The position numbers were made by a program, and so were the translations under genes. Below are positions 1 through 5,922 of a stretch of DNA of 9,749 bases, piece by piece. The notes beneath the pieces are model-generated. The model was not told where the DNA came from. It saw only the letters and a program-made list of their open reading frames with translations, and ran no database searches. Every line of letters starts with the position of its first letter. Positions within the stretch are counted from its first letter, which is position 1. The DNA is from Phycisphaerae bacterium (lineage in GTDB: Bacteria; Planctomycetota; Phycisphaerae; Sedimentisphaerales; SG8-4), in NCBI GenBank assembly GCA_030603035.1, contig JAUVYQ010000099.1, forward strand, positions 1 to 9,749. Direction: 5' to 3'.

Positions 1-1
1 C

Positions 2-1837
2 ACCGAACACGCAGGCAAACTCATCAACATCATCGACACGCCGGGCTATCCTGATTTCATCGGCCCGGCTATCAAGGCGATACCAGCCGCCGAAACGGCA
101 GTAGTAGTTATCAGTGCACCAGCCGGTATAGAAACCAACACACGAAAGCTCTTCGAGCTGGCCACAAACGCCAATATGCCGCGGGTCATTGTCGTAAATA
201 AAATTGACGCCGAAAATATTGACCTCTCTGGGCTGCTGAAAAACATTCGGGAAACTTTCGGCTCAAAATGCCGCTGCGCCAATCTGCCCGCCGCCGACAA
301 GGCCTCCGTCATCGACTGCACCGAAAACAAAACCGGCGATTCCCCCCTGATGGACGTCGCCCGAGCCCACACCGAACTGTTCGAAAGCGTCATCGAGGCT
401 GACGATGACCTTATGGAAAGCTACCTCAGCGGCGAAGAAATACCAGCCGAAAAAATAGCTTCCGTTTTTGTAAAGGCCCTGAAAATCGGTACAGTTATCC
501 CCATAGTTTTCACCAACGCCCGCAAAGAAATCGGCGTAAGCAATCTTCTTGACATTATTGTAAAATACACGCCGTCACCTCCCCAGGCAAAAACGCCGGT
601 ACTCAAAGATGGTGACAGCGTAACGGAGCTCAAGGCCGACCCTGCCGGCCCGCTGGCCGGACTCGTGTTTCGGGTCGGCTTCGACCCACGCTCAAATATG
701 AAATACTCTACCATCCGCATCTTCAGCGGCACAATTAAGTCAGAGACTAATCTGCTTCGCAACGATGAGAAAAAAGGCATTCGGCCGGGCCACATCTTAA
801 AATCTCAGGGCGGCGAAAACAACGAAATCGACGCAGGCATAGCCGGCGACATCATAACCCTGGCTAAAGTGGAGGAGCTCAAAATCGGCGACCTCATTCA
901 CGATGGCAAAGTAACCGGAAGGTTCGACATACCCGCTGTCCCTGAGCCGATGTTTTCCCTGGCGCTTGAGCCGGCCGCAAGAGGTGATGAGCAAAAAATC
1001 AGCTCTGCCCTCGAAAAACTGTGTGAAGAAGACCCCTGCTTTAAGATTAGACGCGACCTGCAGACAAAGGAATTGGTCGCCAGCGGCCTCGGTGATTTGC
1101 ATCTGCGGATAATGCTCGAGAGGATGGAAAAACGCTCAAAGCTGTCGGTAACTACGAAGGAGCCGAAGATTCCTTACCGTGAGACGATTACCGCAAAGGC
1201 CGAGGGATATTACCGACACAAAAAACAGACCGGCGGAGCAGGACAATTCGGCGAAGTCTATCTTCGCGTCGAACCGGCAGAGCGTGATTCCGACCCGCCG
1301 TTAGACTTTAGCTGGGACATCTTTGGCGCTTCAATTCCCAGACAGTATGAGCCGGCTGTCGCCAAGGGTATAAACGAGGTAATGCTAAAAGGTGTCATCG
1401 CAGGTTTCCCCATGCAGGATATAAAGGTTTCTGTTTATGACGGCAAGCACCATCCTGTCGATTCAAAGGAAGTGGCGTTTCGCGCAGCGGGCAGGGAGGC
1501 ATTTAAGGACGGTGTAAAAAACGCAAAACCTGTTTTACTTGAGCCGATAGTCAATCTGGAAGTTACAGTGCCCGCAGAGAACGTCGGCGATATCGCCGGC
1601 GACCTGGCATCAAAACGAGGAAGAGTCCAGGGACAGGATATTCTGGCCGGAAATTTTATTGTGATTAAGGCACAAGTGCCGCTGTCCGAAGTTACGCAGT
1701 ACAATAGCCAGCTAAAGAGCGTTACCGGCGGACGCGGCAGTTATTCGATGACACTCAGCCATTACGAGCTCGTCCCACCCAACGTCCAGCAGCAAATCGT
1801 CGCCCAATACGCAAAGAAAAAAACGGACAGCGGATAG
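2..1837 (+). CDS. fusA: Elongation factor G-like translational GTPase (EF-G2 type), 5'-truncated by the window edge
   Basis: This is a ribosomal translocase-type GTPase of the cytoplasm. The frame is open from base 2, giving 611 visible residues; the P-loop and switch I lie upstream of the window. In visible-residue numbering, G3 is DTPGY at 12-16, G4 is NKID at 66-69, and a G5-like TNA sits at 171-173. Domain II is about 215-305, domain III carries GLGDLHL at 362-368, domain IV starts with HKKQTGGAGQFGE at 406-418 and has the tip loop DGKHHPVDS at 480-488, and domain V runs to the end. The C-terminal LSHYELVPP is typical of EF-G. The residue after DTPG is Tyr, where canonical EF-G and EF-Tu have the catalytic His. 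The EF-G2 paralogue family also tends to have Tyr there, so this is probably the accessory paralogue rather than housekeeping EF-G. The symbol fusA is used loosely. The stop is TAG, and repeats begin within a few bases of it. Confidence 0.93.
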   Translation, partial: TEHAGKLINIIDTPGYPDFIGPAIKAIPAAETAVVVISAPAGIETNTRKLFELATNANMPRVIVVNKIDAENIDLSGLLKNIRETFGSKCRCANLPAADKASVIDCTENKTGDSPLMDVARAHTELFESVIEADDDLMESYLSGEEIPAEKIASVFVKALKIGTVIPIVFTNARKEIGVSNLLDIIVKYTPSPPQAKTPVLKDGDSVTELKADPAGPLAGLVFRVGFDPRSNMKYSTIRIFSGTIKSETNLLRNDEKKGIRPGHILKSQGGENNEIDAGIAGDIITLAKVEELKIGDLIHDGKVTGRFDIPAVPEPMFSLALEPAARGDEQKISSALEKLCEEDPCFKIRRDLQTKELVASGLGDLHLRIMLERMEKRSKLSVTTKEPKIPYRETITAKAEGYYRHKKQTGGAGQFGEVYLRVEPAERDSDPPLDFSWDIFGASIPRQYEPAVAKGINEVMLKGVIAGFPMQDIKVSVYDGKHHPVDSKEVAFRAAGREAFKDGVKNAKPVLLEPIVNLEVTVPAENVGDIAGDLASKRGRVQGQDILAGNFIVIKAQVPLSEVTQYNSQLKSVTGGRGSYSMTLSHYELVPPNVQQQIVAQYAKKKTDSG

Positions 1838-1842
1838 CGTTT

Positions 1843-1870
1843 AGCAGATAGAAAACAGAAAAAAGAAGAT
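1843..1870. repeat. AG-rich degenerate heptamer array
   Basis: Four 7-bp units in register (AGCAGAT, AGAAAAC, AGAAAAA, AGAAGAT) begin 5 bases after the EF-G2 stop codon. They are degenerate, and low complexity could mimic the period, but they match the 7-bp pattern of the other spacers. Confidence 0.45.
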
Positions 1871-1980
1871 AGCCACAGAGGACAAAGAGAAATTCAATAG
1901 TAAACAGAAAATATCGAAGATCCGGGGCTGTTTGACGGAGAAAATAGTAAATGTAAAGACGCCGCTAAGGCAAGAGCCTG

Positions 1981-1995
1981 TCCGCCTCCGGCGGA
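1981..1995. repeat. TCCGCC/GGCGGA palindromic element
   Basis: TCCGCC and GGCGGA are separated by 3 bases, a perfect 6-bp stem. A related but longer element with the same outer arms lies at 5838-5863. It looks like a small dispersed palindrome of the REP type. Confidence 0.55.
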
Positions 1996-2139
1996 ACAAA
2001 GCTACTAAAAAATTCCACAAGGAATTTGCCGTCCTGAACTTTCCGGAATTGGCTGAATTTAGAAAAAAGTTGAGAAAAAGCACCTTAGCCTACCAAGATA
2101 CCAATACCCGACTTGGGAAAAGATTTTAGGAATTTTTCC

Positions 2140-2183
2140 TTGACGATATATTTGCTTGACTATATGATGGATTTTGCTATAAT
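2140..2183 (+). promoter_or_regulatory. Two overlapping sigma70-like promoters for the three-gene operon
   Basis: The upstream promoter is TTGACG (2140-2145), 17 bases, TATGAT (2163-2168). The downstream one is TTGACT (2156-2161), 16 bases, TATAAT (2178-2183). Both are close to the housekeeping consensus and lie upstream of the start at 2345, predicting a leader of roughly 150-170 bases. The operon therefore probably has its own transcription rather than read-through from the EF-G2 gene. Confidence 0.65.
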
Positions 2184-2245
2184 TTGTATGTCTGTTTCGG
2201 AGACCATTAAGCTTTGGCAATCAATTAGCCGATATAAATAAAAAT

Positions 2246-2268
2246 GCCTTTTCTGTGCTCCAAAAGGC
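2246..2268 (+). promoter_or_regulatory. Leader hairpin upstream of the operon
   Basis: GCCTTTT (2246-2252) pairs perfectly with AAAAGGC (2262-2268) across a 9-base loop. It lies in the predicted 5' untranslated leader, with a T-run (2281-2286) 12 bases beyond it. The distance is too great for a standard intrinsic terminator. It could be a regulatory or mRNA-stability structure; no known riboswitch is recognised. Confidence 0.3.
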
Positions 2269-2344
2269 CGATTTATCAGATTTTTTGTCACAATAATAAG
2301 AACAAAGGCTCAATCAATTTTGCCCTTTAGGAGAGTCGCAGAAC

Positions 2345-3076
2345 ATGACTGCTTCCAAAAAAGTAAAGAAAACCGGCACCAAGAAAAATAAAGTTCCACA
2401 TCCGGGTAAAGAGTCCCGTGCAGTTTTCTCAGCCACTTTAGCAATGGCTAAAGACCTTCTAAAGTCGAAGGTGCTTTCTATTGACCTAGATCCGAGCGGC
2501 AGAGTCGATCTTGTTGTTGATAATCAAGAATTAGAAGCCATTCCCAAGGACAAATTCCAACAAGATTTGACACGTGAACAATTCTCCAACCTAATTCGCA
2601 CAGAGGTTGATTCACTTGTTAACGCCGCCACATATTTAGACCCAACTACAGGCATTCAAATAGCAATACCTTCCGAGATTCTCAAGGAAGTTGGTATGGA
2701 TGAGTTCTTATGGCGATTAGGGGAGGTTAAGAAAGAACTCGTCTCGCCTGATCTGAGAGAACGCGCAACACTTAGGCGAACGACACAAGGTCTTGTTTTA
2801 GAAAATATGACTTGGCAAGTGGTAATCAAAAAACACGATCAAACCAGAGGGAAACTTTCCGATATTCCATACGGTTCCCTTTCTATAGTATATGTTTCTC
2901 CACAAAGCAACATGGCCTCAGTCCGTTTTGGAACAAAAAGCATGTCAGTGGAACTACCCATAGTTCGCAAGCCAAACCAATTGACTCTTGAATTACACAA
3001 AGCTGATGTCGAAGAAATGATTGAAACCTTAACGGATTTGCGTGATAATCTTGAGAAGGTTAAGAAAGGCAAATGA
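2345..3076 (+). CDS. Uncharacterised protein, first gene of the PIN-like operon
   Basis: I do not recognise this 243-residue protein. The ATG is preceded by AGGAGAG (2329-2335) at 9-base spacing, so the start is well supported. The first 22 residues are a Lys-rich, probably disordered tail that could contact nucleic acid. Residues 23-42 look helical, and 43-60 look like a beta hairpin (VLSIDLDPSG, then VDLVVD). The middle (70-135) is mixed with an acidic bias. Residues 145-212 look beta-rich, with alternating hydrophobics. The C-terminal 28 residues form a charged amphipathic helix suited to protein contact. There is no signal peptide or membrane segment. Its TGA overlaps the next gene's ATG, which means translational coupling and probably matched amounts of the two products. 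It may be a partner or regulator of the downstream PIN-like protein, but that is inferred from position only. Confidence 0.85.
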   Translation: MTASKKVKKTGTKKNKVPHPGKESRAVFSATLAMAKDLLKSKVLSIDLDPSGRVDLVVDNQELEAIPKDKFQQDLTREQFSNLIRTEVDSLVNAATYLDPTTGIQIAIPSEILKEVGMDEFLWRLGEVKKELVSPDLRERATLRRTTQGLVLENMTWQVVIKKHDQTRGKLSDIPYGSLSIVYVSPQSNMASVRFGTKSMSVELPIVRKPNQLTLELHKADVEEMIETLTDLRDNLEKVKKGK

Positions 3077-3810
3077 AAAGGTTTACAAAAGGTACATTAC
3101 CTGACACGGACGTCGGCCCAGAAAAGACAGGCCTATATGTGTGGGAAAAACCTATCCCCAAGGAATTTCAACAGACACTCCGGAACACCGGTCGCATCGA
3201 GCAGCTTGAAGCCAAACAGGCCAATATTGAGCAATGGTTAAAGACTCTAGCTTACTTACAATCGCCGCAGTGGATTACCCCGAGGGCTTCATCGCGAGTG
3301 CAGTCTCTTTCATGGCGTAAGCTGGCGAATATGCCTGATATAGTTTTTGAGCTCGATGAAGATGTAAGCCTTTGGGAACGAGCCCAACTTGCCATACAAC
3401 CCATAGGACCTACTATCGAGCAAATTGCATCACCGTGCCGCGAAAACCTTTCTAAAATCACGAAACTTTTTAGCAAACTCGAAGAAGATTTTCAGGATGT
3501 CCCGCGTCGCATCGTTAGATGTGCAGTTCTCGAAGAAGAATTAGCTGCTTTAGAAAATTCCTTAGAAGATGAGGAAACAGAATATTTAGGTTGGTGTGTT
3601 TCCCTGATAAGAGACGTTCTAGATTATAACTATCCGGAAGACCTCACAGAAAACCACCTCGGACTACTCAAAAATGCAATAGACTTGGTACATGATAAAG
3701 GCTCTGACTGCAATAAAGAAGATTACCAAAGCCTCCATAAAAAATTTTTGCAAACGGGCTTAGCTCTATTACCAACAACTCAAAAGGCCATTGACAAGTA
3801 TGGAGACTAG
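3073..3810 (+). CDS. Uncharacterised helical protein, second gene of the PIN-like operon
   Basis: I do not recognise this 245-residue protein. It starts at an ATG overlapping the previous stop (ATGA), so no separate ribosome binding site is needed. It reads as almost entirely alpha-helical: a short N-terminal extension (1-25), a possible coiled coil at about 40-62, a Trp-containing linker (QSPQWITP, 63-70), and a strongly acidic helix at 153-170 (LEEELAALENSLEDEE). Four cysteines (122, 150, 175 and one near 213) are scattered and form no metal motif. It is soluble, with no membrane segment. The end overlaps the start of the third gene by 11 bases, so all three are probably made together. An acidic helical partner next to a PIN-like nuclease is reminiscent of an antitoxin or scaffold, but it is far longer than usual antitoxins and lacks a visible DNA-binding motif. 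Confidence 0.84.
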   Translation: MKRFTKGTLPDTDVGPEKTGLYVWEKPIPKEFQQTLRNTGRIEQLEAKQANIEQWLKTLAYLQSPQWITPRASSRVQSLSWRKLANMPDIVFELDEDVSLWERAQLAIQPIGPTIEQIASPCRENLSKITKLFSKLEEDFQDVPRRIVRCAVLEEELAALENSLEDEETEYLGWCVSLIRDVLDYNYPEDLTENHLGLLKNAIDLVHDKGSDCNKEDYQSLHKKFLQTGLALLPTTQKAIDKYGD

Positions 3811-4600
3811 TAGAGGGAGGGAACAAAACCTTGGTCCTTATTTCCTCGATACGTCAACCCAAATAGGTAGACGCTGGGCTAATGAACAAATCAGTCGAAA
3901 AGTTAAAGACGATTTATTTGGAAAAAAGTTACGTTGTTCAATTTACGTTGAGCGAGAATATCGTTGCAGGGTTCTCAATCAACTGATCAAACTCCACATT
4001 TTCGTTACAGCGTCAAAAGACGCTGAAGAAGCTGAGCAACGCTTGGAAAAATGTAAACATGAAATTGGTATTGACGACCTATTCTACAATATCGGTAAGC
4101 GATTGCTCAAAAAATATAATTCAAAAAAGCCACTTATCAGATACCTGGAGAGGCTAATTGAAGTTGATTGGGAAAACTTCTTCTACGATGCTGTTCCCAG
4201 GTCACTATGTGATATGACTAATTGTACCCGCGGGGCAGATGCGCCAAAATATGAACAAGGGTACTACCTTACAATTCAGACAAAATGCCCTGACAACTGC
4301 AAAATCTGTGACTTTTGGAAATTAAAACAAGCAGACTTGCAGAATCTGGCCCAAATCGACACTTCCAAGTTTACAAAAACTAATGACCCTAAAGATATCA
4401 TGAACAAAACTCAGTCAGAAGCTCGATCTATACTCGGAGGAAAATCACCACACGGTGAGCCATGTAGAATTGTTAGTGATGCTGTAATTAGTATAGAAGC
4501 TCGAGATAGTTATCCTGGGATCACAATACATACTATGGATTCCGACTTCGAACTTCTTAAGAACATACTCAACACTAAGGTTAGGTTTTTGAAAGTGTAG
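3800..4600 (+). CDS. Putative PIN-like nuclease with a cysteine-rich insertion
   Basis: This 266-residue protein starts at the ATG overlapping the previous gene; a TTG at 3791 would add three residues but leaves little room for a binding site. The N-terminus PYFLDTS (D17) resembles the first PIN strand with its metal-binding Asp. E51 or E53 in YVEREY could be the second acidic residue. The C-terminus has SDAVISIEA (D227) followed by IHTMDSDFELL (D247, D249), the usual third and fourth acidic positions of PIN domains, which are Mg/Mn-dependent RNases. Classical PIN proteins have about 130 residues; here about 150 extra residues separate the halves. The extra part carries CX4C (C137, C142) and CX3CX2C (C163, C167, C170), a possible zinc site. 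The CX3CX2C spacing also matches radical SAM enzymes, but the length and the flanking PIN motifs argue against that. The PIN call rests on motifs read by eye. Confidence 0.65.
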   Translation: METSRGREQNLGPYFLDTSTQIGRRWANEQISRKVKDDLFGKKLRCSIYVEREYRCRVLNQLIKLHIFVTASKDAEEAEQRLEKCKHEIGIDDLFYNIGKRLLKKYNSKKPLIRYLERLIEVDWENFFYDAVPRSLCDMTNCTRGADAPKYEQGYYLTIQTKCPDNCKICDFWKLKQADLQNLAQIDTSKFTKTNDPKDIMNKTQSEARSILGGKSPHGEPCRIVSDAVISIEARDSYPGITIHTMDSDFELLKNILNTKVRFLKV

Positions 4601-4678
4601 AATACCGGGTGAAATTATCCTACAAGTTCCTAAATACCAGCTACCCAAACCCACAATTCCCGCCGATTTCGTGTCTCG

Positions 4679-4728
4679 GCCCGGTTAGAAAGTGGACAAG
4701 TGCCTTCGGTAACTTACTTCTAACGGGC
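4679..4728 (+). terminator. Imperfect hairpin after the operon, possible terminator
   Basis: GCCCGGTTAGAA (4679-4690) pairs with TTCTAACGGGC (4718-4728) with one bulged G. Partial pairing continues inward (AAGT with ACTT, CC with GG) around a TTC turn. It lies 79 bases after the operon stop. Only a weak T-rich tract follows, so intrinsic termination is uncertain; a processing or stability structure is possible. Confidence 0.35.
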
Positions 4729-4832
4729 TAAATCTTTAGTCTTTAGTATTTCAAGTTTTTTCGATGAAGTTTTCCGCCCCGGGTGTAGCATAAGTTTATC
4801 CGAAGGGTTTTAATCTGTCAAGGGCATTCTAA

Positions 4833-4860
4833 TTTACTATTTTCTATTGACTATTTACTA
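4833..4860. repeat. Heptamer array, TTKACTA type
   Basis: Four in-register 7-bp units: TTTACTA, TTTTCTA, TTGACTA, TTTACTA. It is the first clear heptamer array after the operon. Confidence 0.65.
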
Positions 4861-4877
4861 TTGTATCTCTCTTAGAT

Positions 4878-4895
4878 CTCTGTGACCCCTGTGGC
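4878..4895. repeat. Nonamer pair, CTCTGTGAC / CCCTGTGGC
   Basis: Two adjacent 9-bp units differ at two positions. They belong to the CTSTGNG-like nonamer class that recurs at 5000-5026 and 5127-5153. Confidence 0.5.
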
Positions 4896-4936
4896 CCAAT
4901 TTTTTTGTGTCTTTTCGTGGCCAATAAATTCCTCTA

Positions 4937-4968
4937 ACGACATACGATATACGACATACGCAATACGA
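4937..4968. repeat. Heptamer array, ACGNNAT type (copy 1)
   Basis: The units ACGACAT, ACGATAT, ACGACAT and ACGCAAT are followed by ACGA. Bases 4944-4968 are identical over 25 bp to 8534-8558, just upstream of etfA. Confidence 0.75.
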
Positions 4969-4999
4969 AAAATCCGTGTTAATTCGTGGCTATATTTTC

Positions 5000-5026
5000 C
5001 TCTGCGCCCTCCGCGTTCTCTGCGGT
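5000..5026. repeat. Nonamer array, CTCYGCGNN type
   Basis: Three 9-bp units in register: CTCTGCGCC, CTCCGCGTT, CTCTGCGGT. Confidence 0.6.
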
Positions 5027-5040
5027 TAATAAAAATCCCG

Positions 5041-5058
5041 AAATCTGTGAAATCTGTG
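5041..5058. repeat. Perfect nonamer pair, AAATCTGTG x2
   Basis: Two identical 9-bp copies in tandem, followed by GC. Confidence 0.6.
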
Positions 5059-5095
5059 GCTAATTTTCGATCAAAAGTGCGGGTAGCCCTCTCAA

Positions 5096-5123
5096 TTGAT
5101 TATTGATTATTGATTATTGATTA
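5096..5123. repeat. Perfect heptamer array, TTGATTA x4
   Basis: Four identical 7-bp units in tandem. This is the most homogeneous array in the window, so it is likely young or recently homogenised. Confidence 0.85.
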
Positions 5124-5126
5124 TTT

Positions 5127-5153
5127 CTCTGCGTTCTCAGCGTTCTCCGCAGT
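5127..5153. repeat. Nonamer array, CTCNGCGTT type
   Basis: Three 9-bp units: CTCTGCGTT, CTCAGCGTT, CTCCGCAGT. It begins 3 bases after the TTGATTA array and is related to the nonamers at 5000-5026. Confidence 0.6.
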
Positions 5154-5270
5154 AAGAGTATTTTTCGCGTTAAGATGGGTAAGATTTTCGCCAAATTTCA
5201 ATCAAAAACGATGGTATCTACGAGCAAAAATCGAAAATTCTTAAAAAATTTTTACTCTTTTTCTGATAAC

Positions 5271-5305
5271 GAGTTACGAGAATCGGGAATCGGGAATCGA
5301 GGATT
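5271..5305. repeat. Heptamer array, GRGNATC type
   Basis: Five units in register: GAGTTAC, GAGAATC, GGGAATC, GGGAATC, GAGGATT. It resembles the GAGNATC array beside the kinase stop. Confidence 0.65.
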
Positions 5306-5351
5306 TTTTTCGACTCAAACGTGCATGTTCGCCCAATAGTAGAGAGACAGT

Positions 5352-5384
5352 ACAATTTGAAATTTGAGATTTGAGATTTGAAAT
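5352..5384. repeat. Heptamer array, GARATTT type
   Basis: ACAATTT is followed by GAAATTT, GAGATTT, GAGATTT and a partial GAAAT. Confidence 0.7.
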
Positions 5385-5388
5385 GCCA

Positions 5389-5465
5389 TTTAACCACTCA
5401 CTACGAACCACAAACCACGAACCACGAACCACTCACAATGAACCACAAACCACGAACCACGAACC
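5389..5465. repeat. Eleven-unit heptamer array, ACGAACC type
   Basis: Eleven 7-bp units stay in phase over 77 bp, mostly ACGAACC or ACAAACC with variants ACTCACT, ACTCACA and ATGAACC. A 26-bp block is exactly duplicated (5405-5430 and 5440-5465, offset 35 bp, five units). That suggests block duplication on top of unit-by-unit growth. Confidence 0.85.
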
Positions 5466-5473
5466 TTGTTTCT

Positions 5474-5494
5474 CGCTATACGCTTCACGCTTCA
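5474..5494. repeat. Heptamer array, CGCTTCA type
   Basis: The units CGCTATA, CGCTTCA and CGCTTCA are followed by CGAAATT. It starts 8 bases after the ACGAACC array. Confidence 0.55.
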
Positions 5495-5555
5495 CGAAAT
5501 TGCCCTCTACATCTGTCGAGAACGCTCTACAAATCAACTCTTTTTATGCAAAACT

Positions 5556-5777
5556 AAGCCAATTTGCCGGATGCTCAAATGAACTTAACCTCTTTAATAA
5601 CCGTGGATTATGAAAATAAATCCAATTGGAAACTTGGTGAAAACAAACCCAAAACAAACCCAATCAAAGCCAATTTCCGAAAAGTCAAAATGAACGTAAA
5701 CTTATATGTCACAAAGGATTACAGAAAAAAAGATGATTTCGCAGTCCAAAAAAACAAACCCAAAACAAACCCAATTT
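5556..5777. repeat. 111-bp imperfect tandem duplication (NKPKTNP-type dispersed element)
   Basis: Two 111-bp copies start at AAGCCAATTT (5556 and 5667). By my hand alignment they match at about 65% of positions with no net gap. Landmarks all sit exactly 111 bp apart: AAATGAAC (5577, 5688), GGATTA (5605, 5716), and a perfect 24-bp block at 5641-5664 and 5752-5775. Since 111 bp is 37 codons, the copies translate in the same frame, each ending NKPKTNPI. From memory, translations like this are common in planctomycete metagenome spacers. The frame lacks a convincing start, so this is more likely a dispersed repeat than a gene. Confidence 0.7.
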
Positions 5778-5804
5778 CGTCGCTCGTTTTCCGTATGTCG
5801 TGAA

Positions 5805-5911
5805 GCGTATCGAGCATCGAGTATCCAGCATCGCTTGTCCGCCGCAGCTTCAGCGAAGGCGGAAGCATCGAGTATCCAGAATCGAGCATCGAGAATCGAG
5901 TATCCAACATC
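5805..5911. repeat. Heptamer array, GAGNATC type, split by a 30-bp palindrome
   Basis: Four units (GCGTATC, GAGCATC, GAGTATC, CAGCATC) fill 5805-5832. A 30-bp segment (5833-5862) carrying TCCGCC and GGCGGA arms interrupts. Then seven more units fill 5863-5911: AAGCATC, GAGTATC, CAGAATC, GAGCATC, GAGAATC, GAGTATC, CAACATC. The array ends 11 bp beyond the kinase stop codon. GAGCATCGAGTATC is the reverse complement of the array that follows etfA. Confidence 0.8.
5838..5863. repeat. TCCGCC/GGCGGA palindrome inside the heptamer array
   Basis: The outer arms TCCGCC (5838-5843) and GGCGGA (5858-5863) enclose an inner CTTC/GAAG stem with an AGC loop. It is a second, longer member of the element at 1981-1995. 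It could also act as a transcript-end hairpin for the leftward kinase gene. Confidence 0.6.
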
Positions 5912-5922
5912 GAGTCGTGGTT

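Larger units (their letters stand above)
1838..2139. other. Spacer with repeats, no credible gene
   Basis: This spacer runs from the EF-G2 stop to the operon promoters. It starts with an AG-rich heptamer-like run, has a TCCGCC palindrome at 1981-1995, and has a perfect hairpin at 2010-2027 (AAATTCC, loop ACAA, GGAATTT). The hairpin is not followed by a T-run, so it is a weak terminator candidate. A 65-codon frame opened by TTG at 1932 has no ribosome binding site and runs through the palindrome, so I do not call it a gene. Confidence 0.6.
4601..5922. other. Long non-coding spacer made of many short repeat families
   Basis: No credible gene is seen in about 1.3 kb. After the hairpin and an ordinary AT-rich stretch, the DNA becomes a patchwork of short tandem words, mostly 7 bp and some 9 bp, plus a 111-bp imperfect tandem element. 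Apparent reading frames at 4882, 5371, 5564 and 5706 translate the repeats (for example TTNHEPRTTH, NKPKTNP) and lack binding sites. The region separates the rightward operon from the leftward kinase gene. Confidence 0.75.

Noticed and set aside
1932..2129. 65-codon frame after the EF-G2 gene
   Set aside because: It opens with TTG, has no ribosome binding site, and runs through a TCCGCC palindrome and a second hairpin; no family resemblance.
2244..2330. 28-codon possible leader peptide ending just before the operon's ribosome binding site
   Set aside because: No Shine-Dalgarno before its ATG and no regulatory codon run; its coding span contains the leader hairpin, so chance is more likely.
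4283..4311. CX3CX2C motif resembling a radical SAM iron-sulfur site
   Set aside because: It lies too near the C-terminus, no SAM-binding barrel can fit in the remaining residues, and the flanking motifs read as PIN.
4679..4728. Integron attC site or tRNA-like structure
   Set aside because: The arms have TTAG on the left and CTAAC on the right, opposite to attC core sites, and no tRNA anticodon arm or T-loop is seen.
5389..5465. CRISPR array
   Set aside because: Units are contiguous 7-bp words without spacers of unique sequence, and no cas gene is present.
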